40,282 nt of DNA from a virus. Below are positions 15,629 to 22,631 of this stretch, one piece after another. Within the stretch, counting starts at the first letter, position 1, and each line of letters begins with the position of its first letter. The DNA lies in IMG/VR virus record IMGVR_UViG_3300032342_000021, positions 1 through 40,282 of that record; one strand, given 5' to 3'. The notes beneath the pieces were generated by a model that was given only the letters and a program-made list of their open reading frames with translations, was not told where the DNA came from and searched no databases. A program made the position numbers and the translations under genes.

Positions 15629-15698
15629 AATTGTGACAGCAATTAATTTGAGTTTTTGAGCCTGTTGCGATGCTGTCACATTGCGGCAGGCTTTTTTT
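15629..15698 (+). promoter_or_regulatory. Leader A: 5' hairpin kissing the terminator loop
   Basis: Hairpin 1 is AATTG / CAATT (15629-15644) with loop TGACAG. Hairpin 2 is a 13-bp terminator stem (15660-15691) with loop CTGTCA, then seven T. The two six-base loops are exact complements. Including flanks, TGTGACAGCA pairs with TGCTGTCACA for 10 bp, which would break the terminator. So either a kissing complex or an antiterminator switch is possible. Confidence 0.8.
15660..15698 (+). terminator. Leader A terminator, immediately before gene
   Basis: GCCTG-based 13-bp stem with wobble pairs, 6-base loop and a T7 tract, ending 3 bases before the GGAGGT ribosome site. Termination here would silence the following gene. 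Confidence 0.82.
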
Positions 15699-15711
15699 AT
15701 TGGAGGTCAAA

Positions 15712-16962
15712 GTGTTATTAGAAAAAAAAGAATACAGGGATTTGATACCGCCATTGAGCGCTGCGGAATACGCGGGCCTTGAGCAGTCGTGCATAAAAGA
15801 GGGAATCCGGGAAGCGATAATAGCTTTTGACGGCTTTATCATTGATGGACATCATCGGTATGAGATTGCAAAAAAACACGGCCTTGAGTATCGGACAATC
15901 GAAATGGAATTTAATTGTAAGGATGATGTGCTCATCTGGATTATTGACAATCAGTTTGCCCGGCGCAACCTGCTGGACATCGTCAAGGCCGAGCTGGCAC
16001 TGATGAAGAAGGCGATACTGGCAGCGAGGGGGCGAGCGAATATAGCGGACGGACAGGAGCGCAGACGATTGAAAGAGAGCGGCCTAACTTTATCAACAAT
16101 TGATAAAGATACGCACAACACGCAAGCAGAGCTTGCCGGCATGCTTGGCTGGAGCACGGGCAAGTTTGCACAGGCGGAAATCATTATCAAAAAGGCGACA
16201 CCGGAATTGCTAAAAGAGGTGCATCGCGGCGAGAAAAGCATAAATGAAGCGTACACCGAATGCAAAAAAAAAGAAAAAATAGAAAGACTAAAAATTCCTA
16301 TCACTGAAGACACATCAAAAAAAAATATCAAATTGTTTTGTGCTGATATGCTATTAAAAATTCCGACAATAGGTAAATTTGATTTGATAATTGCAGACCC
16401 GCCGTATAATGTGACAGAATGGGAATGGGATAAAATAGGTTCTGATTTTTTACCACAAACAAAAAAATGGTTGCAGGTTTGCAAAGATGCGTTAAAAGAG
16501 CAATATCATTTGTTTTGGTTTTGCTCTCCGTCTTATGCGGCAGATATAGAAATGATTTTTAGAGAATTAAATTTACCTATTTTGTCAAGGATTGTATGGC
16601 ACCGAAGGAATATGAGTATGGGTAGTGTTATAAAAAATAAATTCATTGATTCATGGGAAATGATTTTCCATTCTGGAAATCGTGAATTGAATTTACCTAC
16701 AAAATGGGATGATAAAAGATTCGACGTTCAAACGTTCGCAGTACCGCAAACTAATTTTACCGATATGAAAATACATCCAACACAAAAGCCGATAGAATTA
16801 ATAAAAATACTTGTAGAATTTGGATCTCATGATGGATGCAGAGTTCTTGATCCATTCGCAGGTTCCGGAGTTACTGCTGCAAGTTGTGACCATAGAGAGT
16901 ACGTATTAATTGAAAGGAACAAGGAATATGCAACAACCATCAAAAACAGATTTAATCTTTGA
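15712..16962 (+). CDS. ParB-domain / DNA methyltransferase fusion
   Basis: A 416-residue protein with GTG start after GGAGGTCAAA. Residues 1-110 are a ParB/sulfiredoxin-like domain (IIDGHHRYEIAKKHG, then NQFARRNLLD), and residues 110-190 are helical. From about residue 200 there is a beta-class N4/N6 amino-methyltransferase: IIADPPYNVTEWEWD (motif IV) precedes DPFAGSGVTAA (motif I). ParB-methyltransferase fusions are known in phages and protect DNA from restriction. The second half is visibly more AT-rich than the first, with the change near base 16260. Confidence 0.88.
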   Translation: MLLEKKEYRDLIPPLSAAEYAGLEQSCIKEGIREAIIAFDGFIIDGHHRYEIAKKHGLEYRTIEMEFNCKDDVLIWIIDNQFARRNLLDIVKAELALMKKAILAARGRANIADGQERRRLKESGLTLSTIDKDTHNTQAELAGMLGWSTGKFAQAEIIIKKATPELLKEVHRGEKSINEAYTECKKKEKIERLKIPITEDTSKKNIKLFCADMLLKIPTIGKFDLIIADPPYNVTEWEWDKIGSDFLPQTKKWLQVCKDALKEQYHLFWFCSPSYAADIEMIFRELNLPILSRIVWHRRNMSMGSVIKNKFIDSWEMIFHSGNRELNLPTKWDDKRFDVQTFAVPQTNFTDMKIHPTQKPIELIKILVEFGSHDGCRVLDPFAGSGVTAASCDHREYVLIERNKEYATTIKNRFNL

Positions 16963-17479
16963 AAATAATTGGAGAAGGCAACAAGAAATAAAAGGGCGTG
17001 TCCTGATCGATGTTATTTATAATAAATTATTTTCTACACAAAATTATAAATGCATGATTTTACGGAATGAGAGAGAAGATGCAGATATACTTGATAAACA
17101 TTTCGCGATTGATGTTCAAATAAAAACATTGACGGGGTTGATTCTTGTTGGACAAGAAAAAGTTTTAAGCAATGAATTTGTAAAATTTAAAAGTTTGACG
17201 ATAGAGCATTATCAAAATTGGCGAACTATGGAAATTGGAGATTGGTATAAAATGGCCGTTCAGTTTTATTTTGTTGGTTATCTAAATAAAGAAAAAACTG
17301 GTTTTGAAATATGGGTATTGGTTAATTGGGCAAATATAGTAAAAAGAACTTTTTTAAATGAAATAAAATGGATAGAGCAGCAAAATAAAAAAGAAGGAGC
17401 GAAAGCATCTTTTAAGTATTGTCATTTTGATTCTTTGCCTCCGGATTGTATTATGTATTCTAGTTTGGTTGGCGCATGA
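16928..17479 (+). CDS. AT-rich protein beside methyltransferase, possible nuclease
   Basis: A 183-residue protein. The ATG at 16928 follows AAGGAACAAGG and overlaps the methyltransferase 3' end by 35 bases. FAIDVQIKTLTG preceded by DADILDKH, then VGQEKVLS, could be a PD-(D/E)XK-like core (D...D-x-Q/K), but this is not certain. It is clearly AT-rich compared with its neighbours, like the methyltransferase half before it. The pair may have arrived together. Confidence 0.5.
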   Translation: MQQPSKTDLIFENNWRRQQEIKGRVLIDVIYNKLFSTQNYKCMILRNEREDADILDKHFAIDVQIKTLTGLILVGQEKVLSNEFVKFKSLTIEHYQNWRTMEIGDWYKMAVQFYFVGYLNKEKTGFEIWVLVNWANIVKRTFLNEIKWIEQQNKKEGAKASFKYCHFDSLPPDCIMYSSLVGA

Positions 17480-17530
17480 CTGGCTTCAGTCTGAGGCGTT
17501 TAATTCGGTACGGATTTGAAATCGGCGGGA

Positions 17531-17559
17531 TTGACACCTGAGTTTATCCGTGCTACTAT
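17531..17559 (+). promoter_or_regulatory. Promoter B (TTGACA-N17-TACTAT)
   Basis: Perfect -35 at 17531 and TACTAT at 17554 with 17-base spacing, driving leader B and the replisome organiser gene. Confidence 0.82.
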
Positions 17560-17563
17560 TGAC

Positions 17564-17689
17564 CGTGCAAATAATCAGGGCACGTTATCATGCAAAATCA
17601 AGAGCCCTTTTTTATCGGGGCAAGACTGTTTTTTTGCATGGCAGTCGGCAGGAGTGATTACCTGCACCCGATATAAAAGGGCTTTTTTT
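17564..17689 (+). promoter_or_regulatory. Leader B: branched leader RNA with loop-loop complementarity
   Basis: Hairpin 1 is CGTGC / GCACG (17564-17584) with an 11-base loop that contains TAATCA. The terminator is a long stem (17603-17619 with 17667-17683, one mismatch) enclosing two hairpins: GACTG / CAGTC (17624-17646) and GCAGG / CCTGC (17648-17665). The loop of the last contains TGATTA, the exact complement of TAATCA. The layout matches leaders A, C and D with different bases. Confidence 0.75.
17603..17689 (+). terminator. Leader B terminator (three-way junction)
   Basis: A 16-bp outer stem with one mismatch, two internal hairpins and a T7 tract, ending just before ATTGGAGGG. The downstream ATG is 17 bases after it. 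Confidence 0.8.
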
Positions 17690-17705
17690 ATTGGAGGGTG
17701 TGAAA

Positions 17706-18605
17706 ATGAAAATTGATTGGTTAAAATTAGACGTGAATATTTTAAACGATTCTAAAATAAAACTGATTCGTAACTATCCGGACGGTGATAAATTGGTTGT
17801 TTTATGGATTGGCTTATTATGCCTTGCGATGAAAAGCAATGAGTCTGGTTTAATTTACGTGACGCAGGGTATCCCTTTTTCTGTCACTGATTTGTCGAAC
17901 GAATTTGATATAGAAATTAAAACGGTAGAACTTGGATTGAGTTTATTCCGGCAATACAATATGATTGAAATTGCACAGGGGGGAACAATAGAAATTATAA
18001 ATTTTGAGAAACACCAAAGCCTTGACAGAATTGAAAATATGAAAAAATTAACAAATGAAAGGGTTAGAAAATTCCGGGATAAACAAAAATTGATATGTAA
18101 CGTTACTGAAACGTTACGTAACGCGGATGTAACGCAACAGATTAGACTAGATAAGACTAGACTAGATAAGAATAAAGAAGATAAGACAATCAAACCAGAT
18201 AAACCGACTAAACCAATTAACACAATCGAAAAGAATACTAATTTTATCACTCTTTACAACGCATATCCTAGACATATCGGAAAAGTATTAGCATACAAAG
18301 CATATACAGCGCGGATAAAAGAAGGGGTACTACACGATACACTAGTGATAGCGGTTAAAAATTACGCGGCGGAGGTGGAAAGAAACCGGACGGACGAAAA
18401 ATATATCATGCATCCGGCTACGTTTTTAGGGCCATCGGCGCGGTATGCTGACTATGGCGGGCAGAAAGAGGTAAACCAGAAACCGGAGCTGTTTTGTCCG
18501 GAGTGCGCGGCGGTTATTTCAAAAAACAGTTTTTGCTGGAATTGCGCGAGGACGATGAAAGGGCTTACGAAAAAGCCGAAAATTGAAGAATTAAAGGAGG
18601 GGTGA
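17706..18605 (+). CDS. Replisome organiser / replication initiator
   Basis: A 299-residue protein; ATG 17706 is 7 bases after GGAGGG. Residues 1-115 match the phage replisome-organiser N-terminal domain (WLKLDVNILNDSKIKLIRNY, then LWIGLLCLAMKSNESG and NFEKHQSLDRIENM). A linker RLDKTRLDKNKEDK is encoded by tandem repeats. The C-terminal part (YPRHIGKVLAYKAY, YIMHPATFLG) is helicase-loader-like, and it ends in a zinc ribbon CPECAAV...CWNC. It should open the origin and load the DnaB-type helicase encoded at 19691. Confidence 0.82.
   Translation: MKIDWLKLDVNILNDSKIKLIRNYPDGDKLVVLWIGLLCLAMKSNESGLIYVTQGIPFSVTDLSNEFDIEIKTVELGLSLFRQYNMIEIAQGGTIEIINFEKHQSLDRIENMKKLTNERVRKFRDKQKLICNVTETLRNADVTQQIRLDKTRLDKNKEDKTIKPDKPTKPINTIEKNTNFITLYNAYPRHIGKVLAYKAYTARIKEGVLHDTLVIAVKNYAAEVERNRTDEKYIMHPATFLGPSARYADYGGQKEVNQKPELFCPECAAVISKNSFCWNCARTMKGLTKKPKIEELKEG
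18097..18187. repeat. Iteron-like repeats inside initiator gene, candidate origin
   Basis: GTAACG occurs at 18097, 18118 and 18129, with its complement CGTTAC at 18101 and 18112. It is followed by AGACTAGATAAGA at 18144 and 18159 and an AT-rich purine run. Many phage initiator genes hold their origin inside the linker region, so this is the best origin candidate. Confidence 0.6.
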
Positions 18606-18608
18606 AAG

Positions 18609-18923
18609 ATGGACAGTTTAAATTCAGTGTTGATTGAAGGGACGATTGAGGGAGCGGTCGAAACGGTGCTAAAAGATGAAGCTGCGGTATGCACTTTTAC
18701 AATTTCGTCAAACAGATTTTACAAAAGAGCGAAAGAATACCAAAAAGAGATTTCTTTTTTCACCGTAATGGCATGGGGCGAGGTTGCTATAAAATGCGCA
18801 CTGCTATCACCGGGGCAGGGCGTTCGCATTGTCGGTCGGTTGTGGCAGAGCAACACTGGCGCGGTATTGGTTCGTGCTGAGATTGTGGAGAGCAAACCGG
18901 AGAGCGCGGAAAAAAAGGCTTGA
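18609..18923 (+). CDS. ssb: Single-stranded DNA-binding protein, OB fold (first of two)
   Basis: A 104-residue protein with GGAGG upstream. The opening SLNSVLIEGTIEG, then CTFTISSNRFYKR, EISFFTVMAWG and GQGVRIVGRLWQ follow the SSB OB-fold. There is no acidic DDIPF tail. The start and NRFYKR...YQKEISFF resemble, from memory, spirochaete SSBs. It follows the initiator gene and likely serves the phage fork. Confidence 0.8.
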   Translation: MDSLNSVLIEGTIEGAVETVLKDEAAVCTFTISSNRFYKRAKEYQKEISFFTVMAWGEVAIKCALLSPGQGVRIVGRLWQSNTGAVLVRAEIVESKPESAEKKA

Positions 18924-18948
18924 CAAATTACGCCGGGGCGAGTATAGT
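18920..18948 (+). promoter_or_regulatory. Promoter C (TTGACA-N17-TATAGT)
   Basis: Perfect -35 overlapping the SSB stop codon, 17-base spacer, TATAGT at 18943. It drives leader C, the HTH protein and the helicase. Confidence 0.85.
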
Positions 18949-18960
18949 TATAGATAGTAA

Positions 18961-19089
18961 ATCCCTTGACAGGGATGTTATAACCATGTTTTTAAATGAG
19001 CCGTAAAAGGTTCAGGGTGTTTTGACAGGGGTCACATGGTTCCTCTGTCAGACTGTCAACCCTGAATTTTGTACGGCTTTTTATTTTTT
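18961..19089 (+). promoter_or_regulatory. Leader C: branched leader RNA with loop-junction complementarity
   Basis: Hairpin 1 is ATCCC / GGGAT (18961-18976) with loop TTGACA. The terminator outer stem AGCCGTA / TACGGCT plus TTCAGGGT / ACCCTGAA (18999-19078) encloses a 9-bp hairpin (19023-19050) and a single-stranded GACTGTCA (19051-19058). TGTCAA at 19054-19059 is the exact complement of loop 1. CTGTCA at 19053 is the same hexamer used in leader A. Confidence 0.75.
18999..19089 (+). terminator. Leader C terminator
   Basis: A compound stem of 7 and 8 bp with a short A/T extension between, one internal hairpin, then a T-rich tract ending 1 base before the AGGAGG ribosome site. Confidence 0.8.
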
Positions 19090-19099
19090 AGGAGGTTTT

Positions 19100-19675
19100 A
19101 TGACAACAAAGGAAATTGCGGAGGCGGTTGGAAAAACAGAACGTAGCGTGCGAAACTGGGTAGCGAAGGTGGCGGAAAATTTTTCCGCCGTGGCGGAAAA
19201 ATCTTCCGCGAGCACTTCAACATATCCTGCTGATTATGATTTGGAAGAAACTTGCCTAATTATCGAAGAGGGCATAGGAAAGAATGCCGCCGATCTTTTT
19301 AGGATGGGGGCGAAAAACAATGTAAAGGTAGTTCCACAAAATGTGGCAGGATTTGACAAATTGGCAGAGTCCATTCTGTCGATGGTTTCCGCTGTCACTC
19401 GGTTATGCGACAGACAGGAATCTCAAGAGGGTCGACTTTCCATTCTTGAGAAAAAACCTTTACAAATTGATTTTACTCCAGACCGATATTCGATTTTAGG
19501 ATATTGCAATTTCAAAAAAATACAGATTACATATTCCGAGGCAATCCAGTACGGAAGGAAAGCTGCAAAAATCACGAGGGAAAAAGGATTTGAGGTTCGG
19601 AAAATTGCGGATGAGCGGCATGGTACTGTAGGGAGTTATCCGATCGAGATACTCAATGATATTTTTGAACTATAA
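19100..19675 (+). CDS. HTH DNA-binding protein, antirepressor-like
   Basis: A 191-residue protein, ATG after GGAGGTTTT. Residues 1-25 are a helix-turn-helix (TTKEIAEAVGKTERSVRNW). The C-terminal part (EAIQYGRKAAKITREKGFEV, DERHGTVGSYPIEIL) resembles the C-terminal domain of phage antirepressors. A GGCGGAAAA / TTTTCCGCC inverted repeat (about 19172-19191) lies in the linker DNA. No matching repressor gene is visible here, so its target is unknown. Confidence 0.7.
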   Translation: MTTKEIAEAVGKTERSVRNWVAKVAENFSAVAEKSSASTSTYPADYDLEETCLIIEEGIGKNAADLFRMGAKNNVKVVPQNVAGFDKLAESILSMVSAVTRLCDRQESQEGRLSILEKKPLQIDFTPDRYSILGYCNFKKIQITYSEAIQYGRKAAKITREKGFEVRKIADERHGTVGSYPIEILNDIFEL

Positions 19676-19690
19676 AAAGATAGGTGAAGC

Positions 19691-20911
19691 ATGAGATTAA
19701 ACGAATACGAGCGGGCCATACTTGGATCCGTGTTGATTGATCCGGGGATGATTGATGAGTGCGTGCTTTTGCCTGAGGATTTTACGCAAAAAGAAAATCG
19801 CTCTCTGTTTGCCGTATTGCAACAAATGCGGGTTGATCATAAACCAATCGATTTAGTTACCGTGGCACAGGAGATAGACAAGGAGATTGTGCCTGTACAC
19901 TATCTAGCGGGGTTGCCGGAGCTGTCGGGAAATTTTGAATTTTACGTGCGGGAAATTTTGAGGGTGTCGGTTGCGCGGCGGTTGAAAAAATTACCGCTGT
20001 TGATTGAGGATGCGCTAAAAATTGGAGACGCATACGAGGCTATCGAGATAATTGACAAATATATCCATGAGCACGGCGACCGGAAAGAGAATAATATTTT
20101 CGAGGTGAAAAATTTACTGACACCGGCGATTAACAGGATTGAGGCGGCGTATTCCCGGAAGCCGGGGACTATGAGCGGGATCACGACAGGATTTACAGGG
20201 TTGGATTTGTCAACCGATGGATTTCAAAACGGGGATCTTATTTTTGTTGGGGCGCGGCCGTCAATCGGAAAAACAGCGATTTTGTTACATATGGCAAAGT
20301 CGGCGGCACAGGCGGGGCACGTTGGGGGAATTTTTAGTTTGGAAATGGACAAAAATTCTTTGATGAATCGAATTATTGCGGCGGCTGGAAAAATGGAATT
20401 ACTGGCTATCAGGTCGGGAAAAATGCGGACTAGTGATTTTCATGATTTATTGAACGGCGCGGAACAGATAAACAAAATGAATTTGTTGATTGACGATACA
20501 CCGAACATGCATATTCGAGATTTAAAAGCGAGTGCGAGGAAAATGCACCGGATGGGAGCGCGGATTTTGTATGTGGATTACTTGACGTTGATTAGAGATT
20601 CAAACCGGGGGATGCCGAAACATGAACGGGTCGGGGAAATTACAAAAGATTTACGGCAGATAGCGAGGGAGTTAAAAATTCCGGTTGTTGTTGCCAGTCA
20701 GTTGAACCGAGACGCGGAAGGGAAAAAGCCGAGCTTGGCGGAATTGCGGGCGTCCGGGAGTGTGGAGGAAGATGGGGATGTGGTGATCCTTTTACATCGA
20801 GATCGCAAAGGGGATGATTTTTTTGTGATGTTGGAAAAACAGCGGAATGGCCCGGTGGATGAATTTCAAGTTAATTTTCATAAACCGTCGGCGAGTTTTT
20901 CGGATTTTTAA
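19691..20911 (+). CDS. dnaB: Replicative DNA helicase, DnaB-type
   Basis: A 406-residue protein. The N-terminal helical domain (NEYERAILGSVLIDPGMIDE, residues 4-23) is DnaB-like. Walker A is GARPSIGKT at 187-195, Walker B is ARILYVDYLTLI near 290, then VVVASQLNRDAE and RASGSVEEDGDVVILLHRD. It is slightly shorter than bacterial DnaB. It unwinds the phage fork after loading by the initiator at 17706. Confidence 0.93.
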   Translation: MRLNEYERAILGSVLIDPGMIDECVLLPEDFTQKENRSLFAVLQQMRVDHKPIDLVTVAQEIDKEIVPVHYLAGLPELSGNFEFYVREILRVSVARRLKKLPLLIEDALKIGDAYEAIEIIDKYIHEHGDRKENNIFEVKNLLTPAINRIEAAYSRKPGTMSGITTGFTGLDLSTDGFQNGDLIFVGARPSIGKTAILLHMAKSAAQAGHVGGIFSLEMDKNSLMNRIIAAAGKMELLAIRSGKMRTSDFHDLLNGAEQINKMNLLIDDTPNMHIRDLKASARKMHRMGARILYVDYLTLIRDSNRGMPKHERVGEITKDLRQIARELKIPVVVASQLNRDAEGKKPSLAELRASGSVEEDGDVVILLHRDRKGDDFFVMLEKQRNGPVDEFQVNFHKPSASFSDF

Positions 20912-20929
20912 GGAGGGCGTGAAAAATCC

Positions 20930-20958
20930 TTGACAAAAAGATGAATATGGGTTATGAT
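20930..20958 (+). promoter_or_regulatory. Promoter D (TTGACA-N17-TATGAT)
   Basis: Perfect -35 at 20930 and TATGAT at 20953 with 17-base spacing, 19 bases after the helicase gene. It drives leader D. Confidence 0.87.
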
Positions 20959-20961
20959 TTG

Positions 20962-21040
20962 ATTGACTGATAGGCAGTCAATAAGTATGGTTTTTGAACC
21001 CCTGTGATTTTTGCCTATCAGAAATTGCGGGGGTTTTTTT
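20962..21040 (+). promoter_or_regulatory. Leader D: 5' hairpin kissing the terminator loop
   Basis: Hairpin 1 is a perfect 8-bp ATTGACTG / CAGTCAAT (20962-20982) with loop ATAGG. The terminator stem (20997-21035) has an 11-base loop holding CCTAT, the exact complement. The potential pairing extends to CTGATAGGCA with TGCCTATCAG (10 bp). Same design as leader A with unrelated sequence. Confidence 0.82.
20997..21040 (+). terminator. Leader D terminator
   Basis: AACCCC / GGGGTT stem extended to about 14 bp with wobble pairs, then a T7 tract followed by ATTGGTGAGG. Confidence 0.85.
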
Positions 21041-21046
21041 ATTGGT

Positions 21047-21127
21047 GAGGCGAGGCGCGGCAGGGCGGGGCCGGGCCCGGCGCGGCTTGGCATGGCATGG
21101 CACGGCAGGCACGGCGAGGCAAGGGCG
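21047..21127. repeat. GGCNN pentanucleotide repeat tract 1
   Basis: About 80 bases made almost wholly of GGC spaced every five bases (for example GGCATGGCATGGCACGGCAG). It is non-coding, between leader D and the gene at 21166. A sister tract is at 22261. The G-rich strand is the + strand. Confidence 0.85.
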
Positions 21128-21165
21128 CAGATGCGTACCGAAAAAAAAGAAGAAAGGGAAATATT

Positions 21166-21768
21166 ATGGCAAAAACAAGAGAGACGACGATCGAGTTAAA
21201 ACCGATTAACATTCAGAAAATTTTAATGGAAATAGAAGGGGATTCGCCTTTAATTACCCATGCATGGAGTGCAAAGTCGAAAAAGGAAATGCTGGATAAA
21301 ATGCAGAAGAAAGCAAAAACGGCAAGGGTATCGAGAGACCCGGAGAAAGATTATCAAGAGGCGTTTTATAGATTGCCCGGAGGAGAACCAGGATTCCCGA
21401 CGATAGGATTCAAAGCGGCCGCAGTGAGCGCGGGAGGACGTTTCTCTGAAGGTATGAAAATGACGGAAATGCGCGGATCATTTCACATTGAAGGGGAACT
21501 TGTGGAAATCATAGGTGAACCTGAAATGAGAGAGGACACGGTACGGGTTGGCATGGGATCTGCTGATTTACGGTATCGACCGGAATTTAAAAACTGGAAA
21601 ACGTATCTGCCTATTCGATACAACGCAGACAAAATCAGCCTTGACCAACTCGTTAATATTTTCAATTTGGCCGGGTTTGGTGTGGGTGTCGGCGAGTGGA
21701 GGCCGGAGAAAGACGGTCAATACGGAATGTTTCACGTTGTCTCTATAAAGCAGGAGAAAAAAGCATGA
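21166..21768 (+). CDS. Conserved phage protein, unknown function
   Basis: A 200-residue protein; the ATG at 21166 follows AAAGGG, and the frame upstream is only repeat DNA. The stretch SPLITHAWSAKSKKEMLDK and later FPTIGFKAAAVSAG recall a conserved family found among phage replication genes. It may be a nucleic-acid-binding protein, but no catalytic motif is visible. It overlaps the next gene by ATGA. Confidence 0.65.
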   Translation: MAKTRETTIELKPINIQKILMEIEGDSPLITHAWSAKSKKEMLDKMQKKAKTARVSRDPEKDYQEAFYRLPGGEPGFPTIGFKAAAVSAGGRFSEGMKMTEMRGSFHIEGELVEIIGEPEMREDTVRVGMGSADLRYRPEFKNWKTYLPIRYNADKISLDQLVNIFNLAGFGVGVGEWRPEKDGQYGMFHVVSIKQEKKA

Positions 21769-22250
21769 AAAACAACGGGTATAAAATATCAGGGTATCGG
21801 TATAAAAATAAATGTTCCGCCACTTGGGGTGATGCAAATGACATTGCAGGGGAATTGAGTTTGCTTGAAATTCGGACACCACAAAAAATTGTAGAGTTTG
21901 CGAAAGACAGTTCTACGCATTTGCATAAAATATTTTATAGCATAAAAGATAAAGACGCCGCCGATATTTGGCGGTTGGATGAGGCTCGGCGGTTGTGTCA
22001 AAACATGATTACGATTTATACAAAAAAAGATGAAGAGGATTTTTGTGTAAAAACTTTTGAAAGTATAAAAATTGACATGATACTTGAAGATGAAGATGCG
22101 CCTGCCAGCAGAATGTACATAGATGTTGTTTCCGGGTTGAGAGATAATGATTCCCGGTTAAAGATTTTTGATGAGGTTATAAAATTGCAGAATCAGGCTA
22201 CGGCAAAAATGGTGGCGCTGAGAGACATAGAGTCAAAACTAATCCCGTGA
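21765..22250 (+). CDS. Hypothetical protein
   Basis: A 161-residue helical protein with GGAGAAAA upstream and ATG overlapping the previous stop. No recognisable motif. It is translationally coupled to the gene at 21166, so the two products may act together. Confidence 0.6.
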   Translation: MKNNGYKISGYRYKNKCSATWGDANDIAGELSLLEIRTPQKIVEFAKDSSTHLHKIFYSIKDKDAADIWRLDEARRLCQNMITIYTKKDEEDFCVKTFESIKIDMILEDEDAPASRMYIDVVSGLRDNDSRLKIFDEVIKLQNQATAKMVALRDIESKLIP

Positions 22251-22260
22251 GGGGTTTAGA

Positions 22261-22334
22261 TAGGCGAGGCGCGGCATGGCACGGCTGGGATAGGCAAGGC
22301 GTGGCACGGCGCGGCGAGGCAGGGCAAGGCAGGG
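22261..22334. repeat. GGCNN pentanucleotide repeat tract 2
   Basis: GGC every five bases for about 74 bases, ending in a T8 tract (22335-22342) directly before the AAAGGAGG of the next gene. No stable hairpin is visible, so it is not an ordinary terminator. Confidence 0.85.
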
Positions 22335-22355
22335 TTTTTTTTGAAAGGAGGAAAA

Positions 22356-22619
22356 ATGAAAACAGTATCGGAAAACGTGATAAACAACATTATTAAAGAG
22401 GCGACGGAACGCGGGGCGAATCCGTTTGCTGCGATAAAAATATACTTAAAATATAAACCGATGCCTCCGGCATATCAGTGCATCCGGTGTAAACACCGGG
22501 CACAGGCATACTCCGATCATTTGTCGTGCATGATTATGGGCGTGTCGGCAGACCCGGAATCGTGGGTTGAAAAATACAACGGGTGTATGGTACACCATAA
22601 CGGCGAAGCGTATAAATAA
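22356..22619 (+). CDS. Small cysteine-rich protein, probable zinc binding
   Basis: An 87-residue protein with a strong AAAGGAGG site. CIRCKH near residue 45, then SCMIMG and NGCMVHH, give four cysteines and nearby histidines that could hold one zinc ion. No family recognised. It lies between two repeat-associated leaders and the second SSB. Confidence 0.6.
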   Translation: MKTVSENVINNIIKEATERGANPFAAIKIYLKYKPMPPAYQCIRCKHRAQAYSDHLSCMIMGVSADPESWVEKYNGCMVHHNGEAYK

Positions 22620-22631
22620 AAAGGAGTGGAT

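Noticed and set aside
19022-19099. N-terminal extension of the HTH protein from an upstream start
   Set aside because: The extension would be translated from the leader C terminator hairpin; ATG 19100 has a clear GGAGG and begins the helix-turn-helix.
19100-19675. Evidence for lysogeny from an antirepressor-like gene
   Set aside because: No integrase, attachment site or repressor is found in a complete circular genome, so the gene alone does not support a temperate life cycle.
21097-21165. N-terminal extension of the gene at 21166 into the GC repeat
   Set aside because: The extension is repeat-encoded, and the ATG at 21166 has its own AAAGGG site.
22261-22342. GGCNN tract plus T8 as an intrinsic terminator
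   Set aside because: The G-rich repeats are not self-complementary, so no stable stem precedes the T tract.
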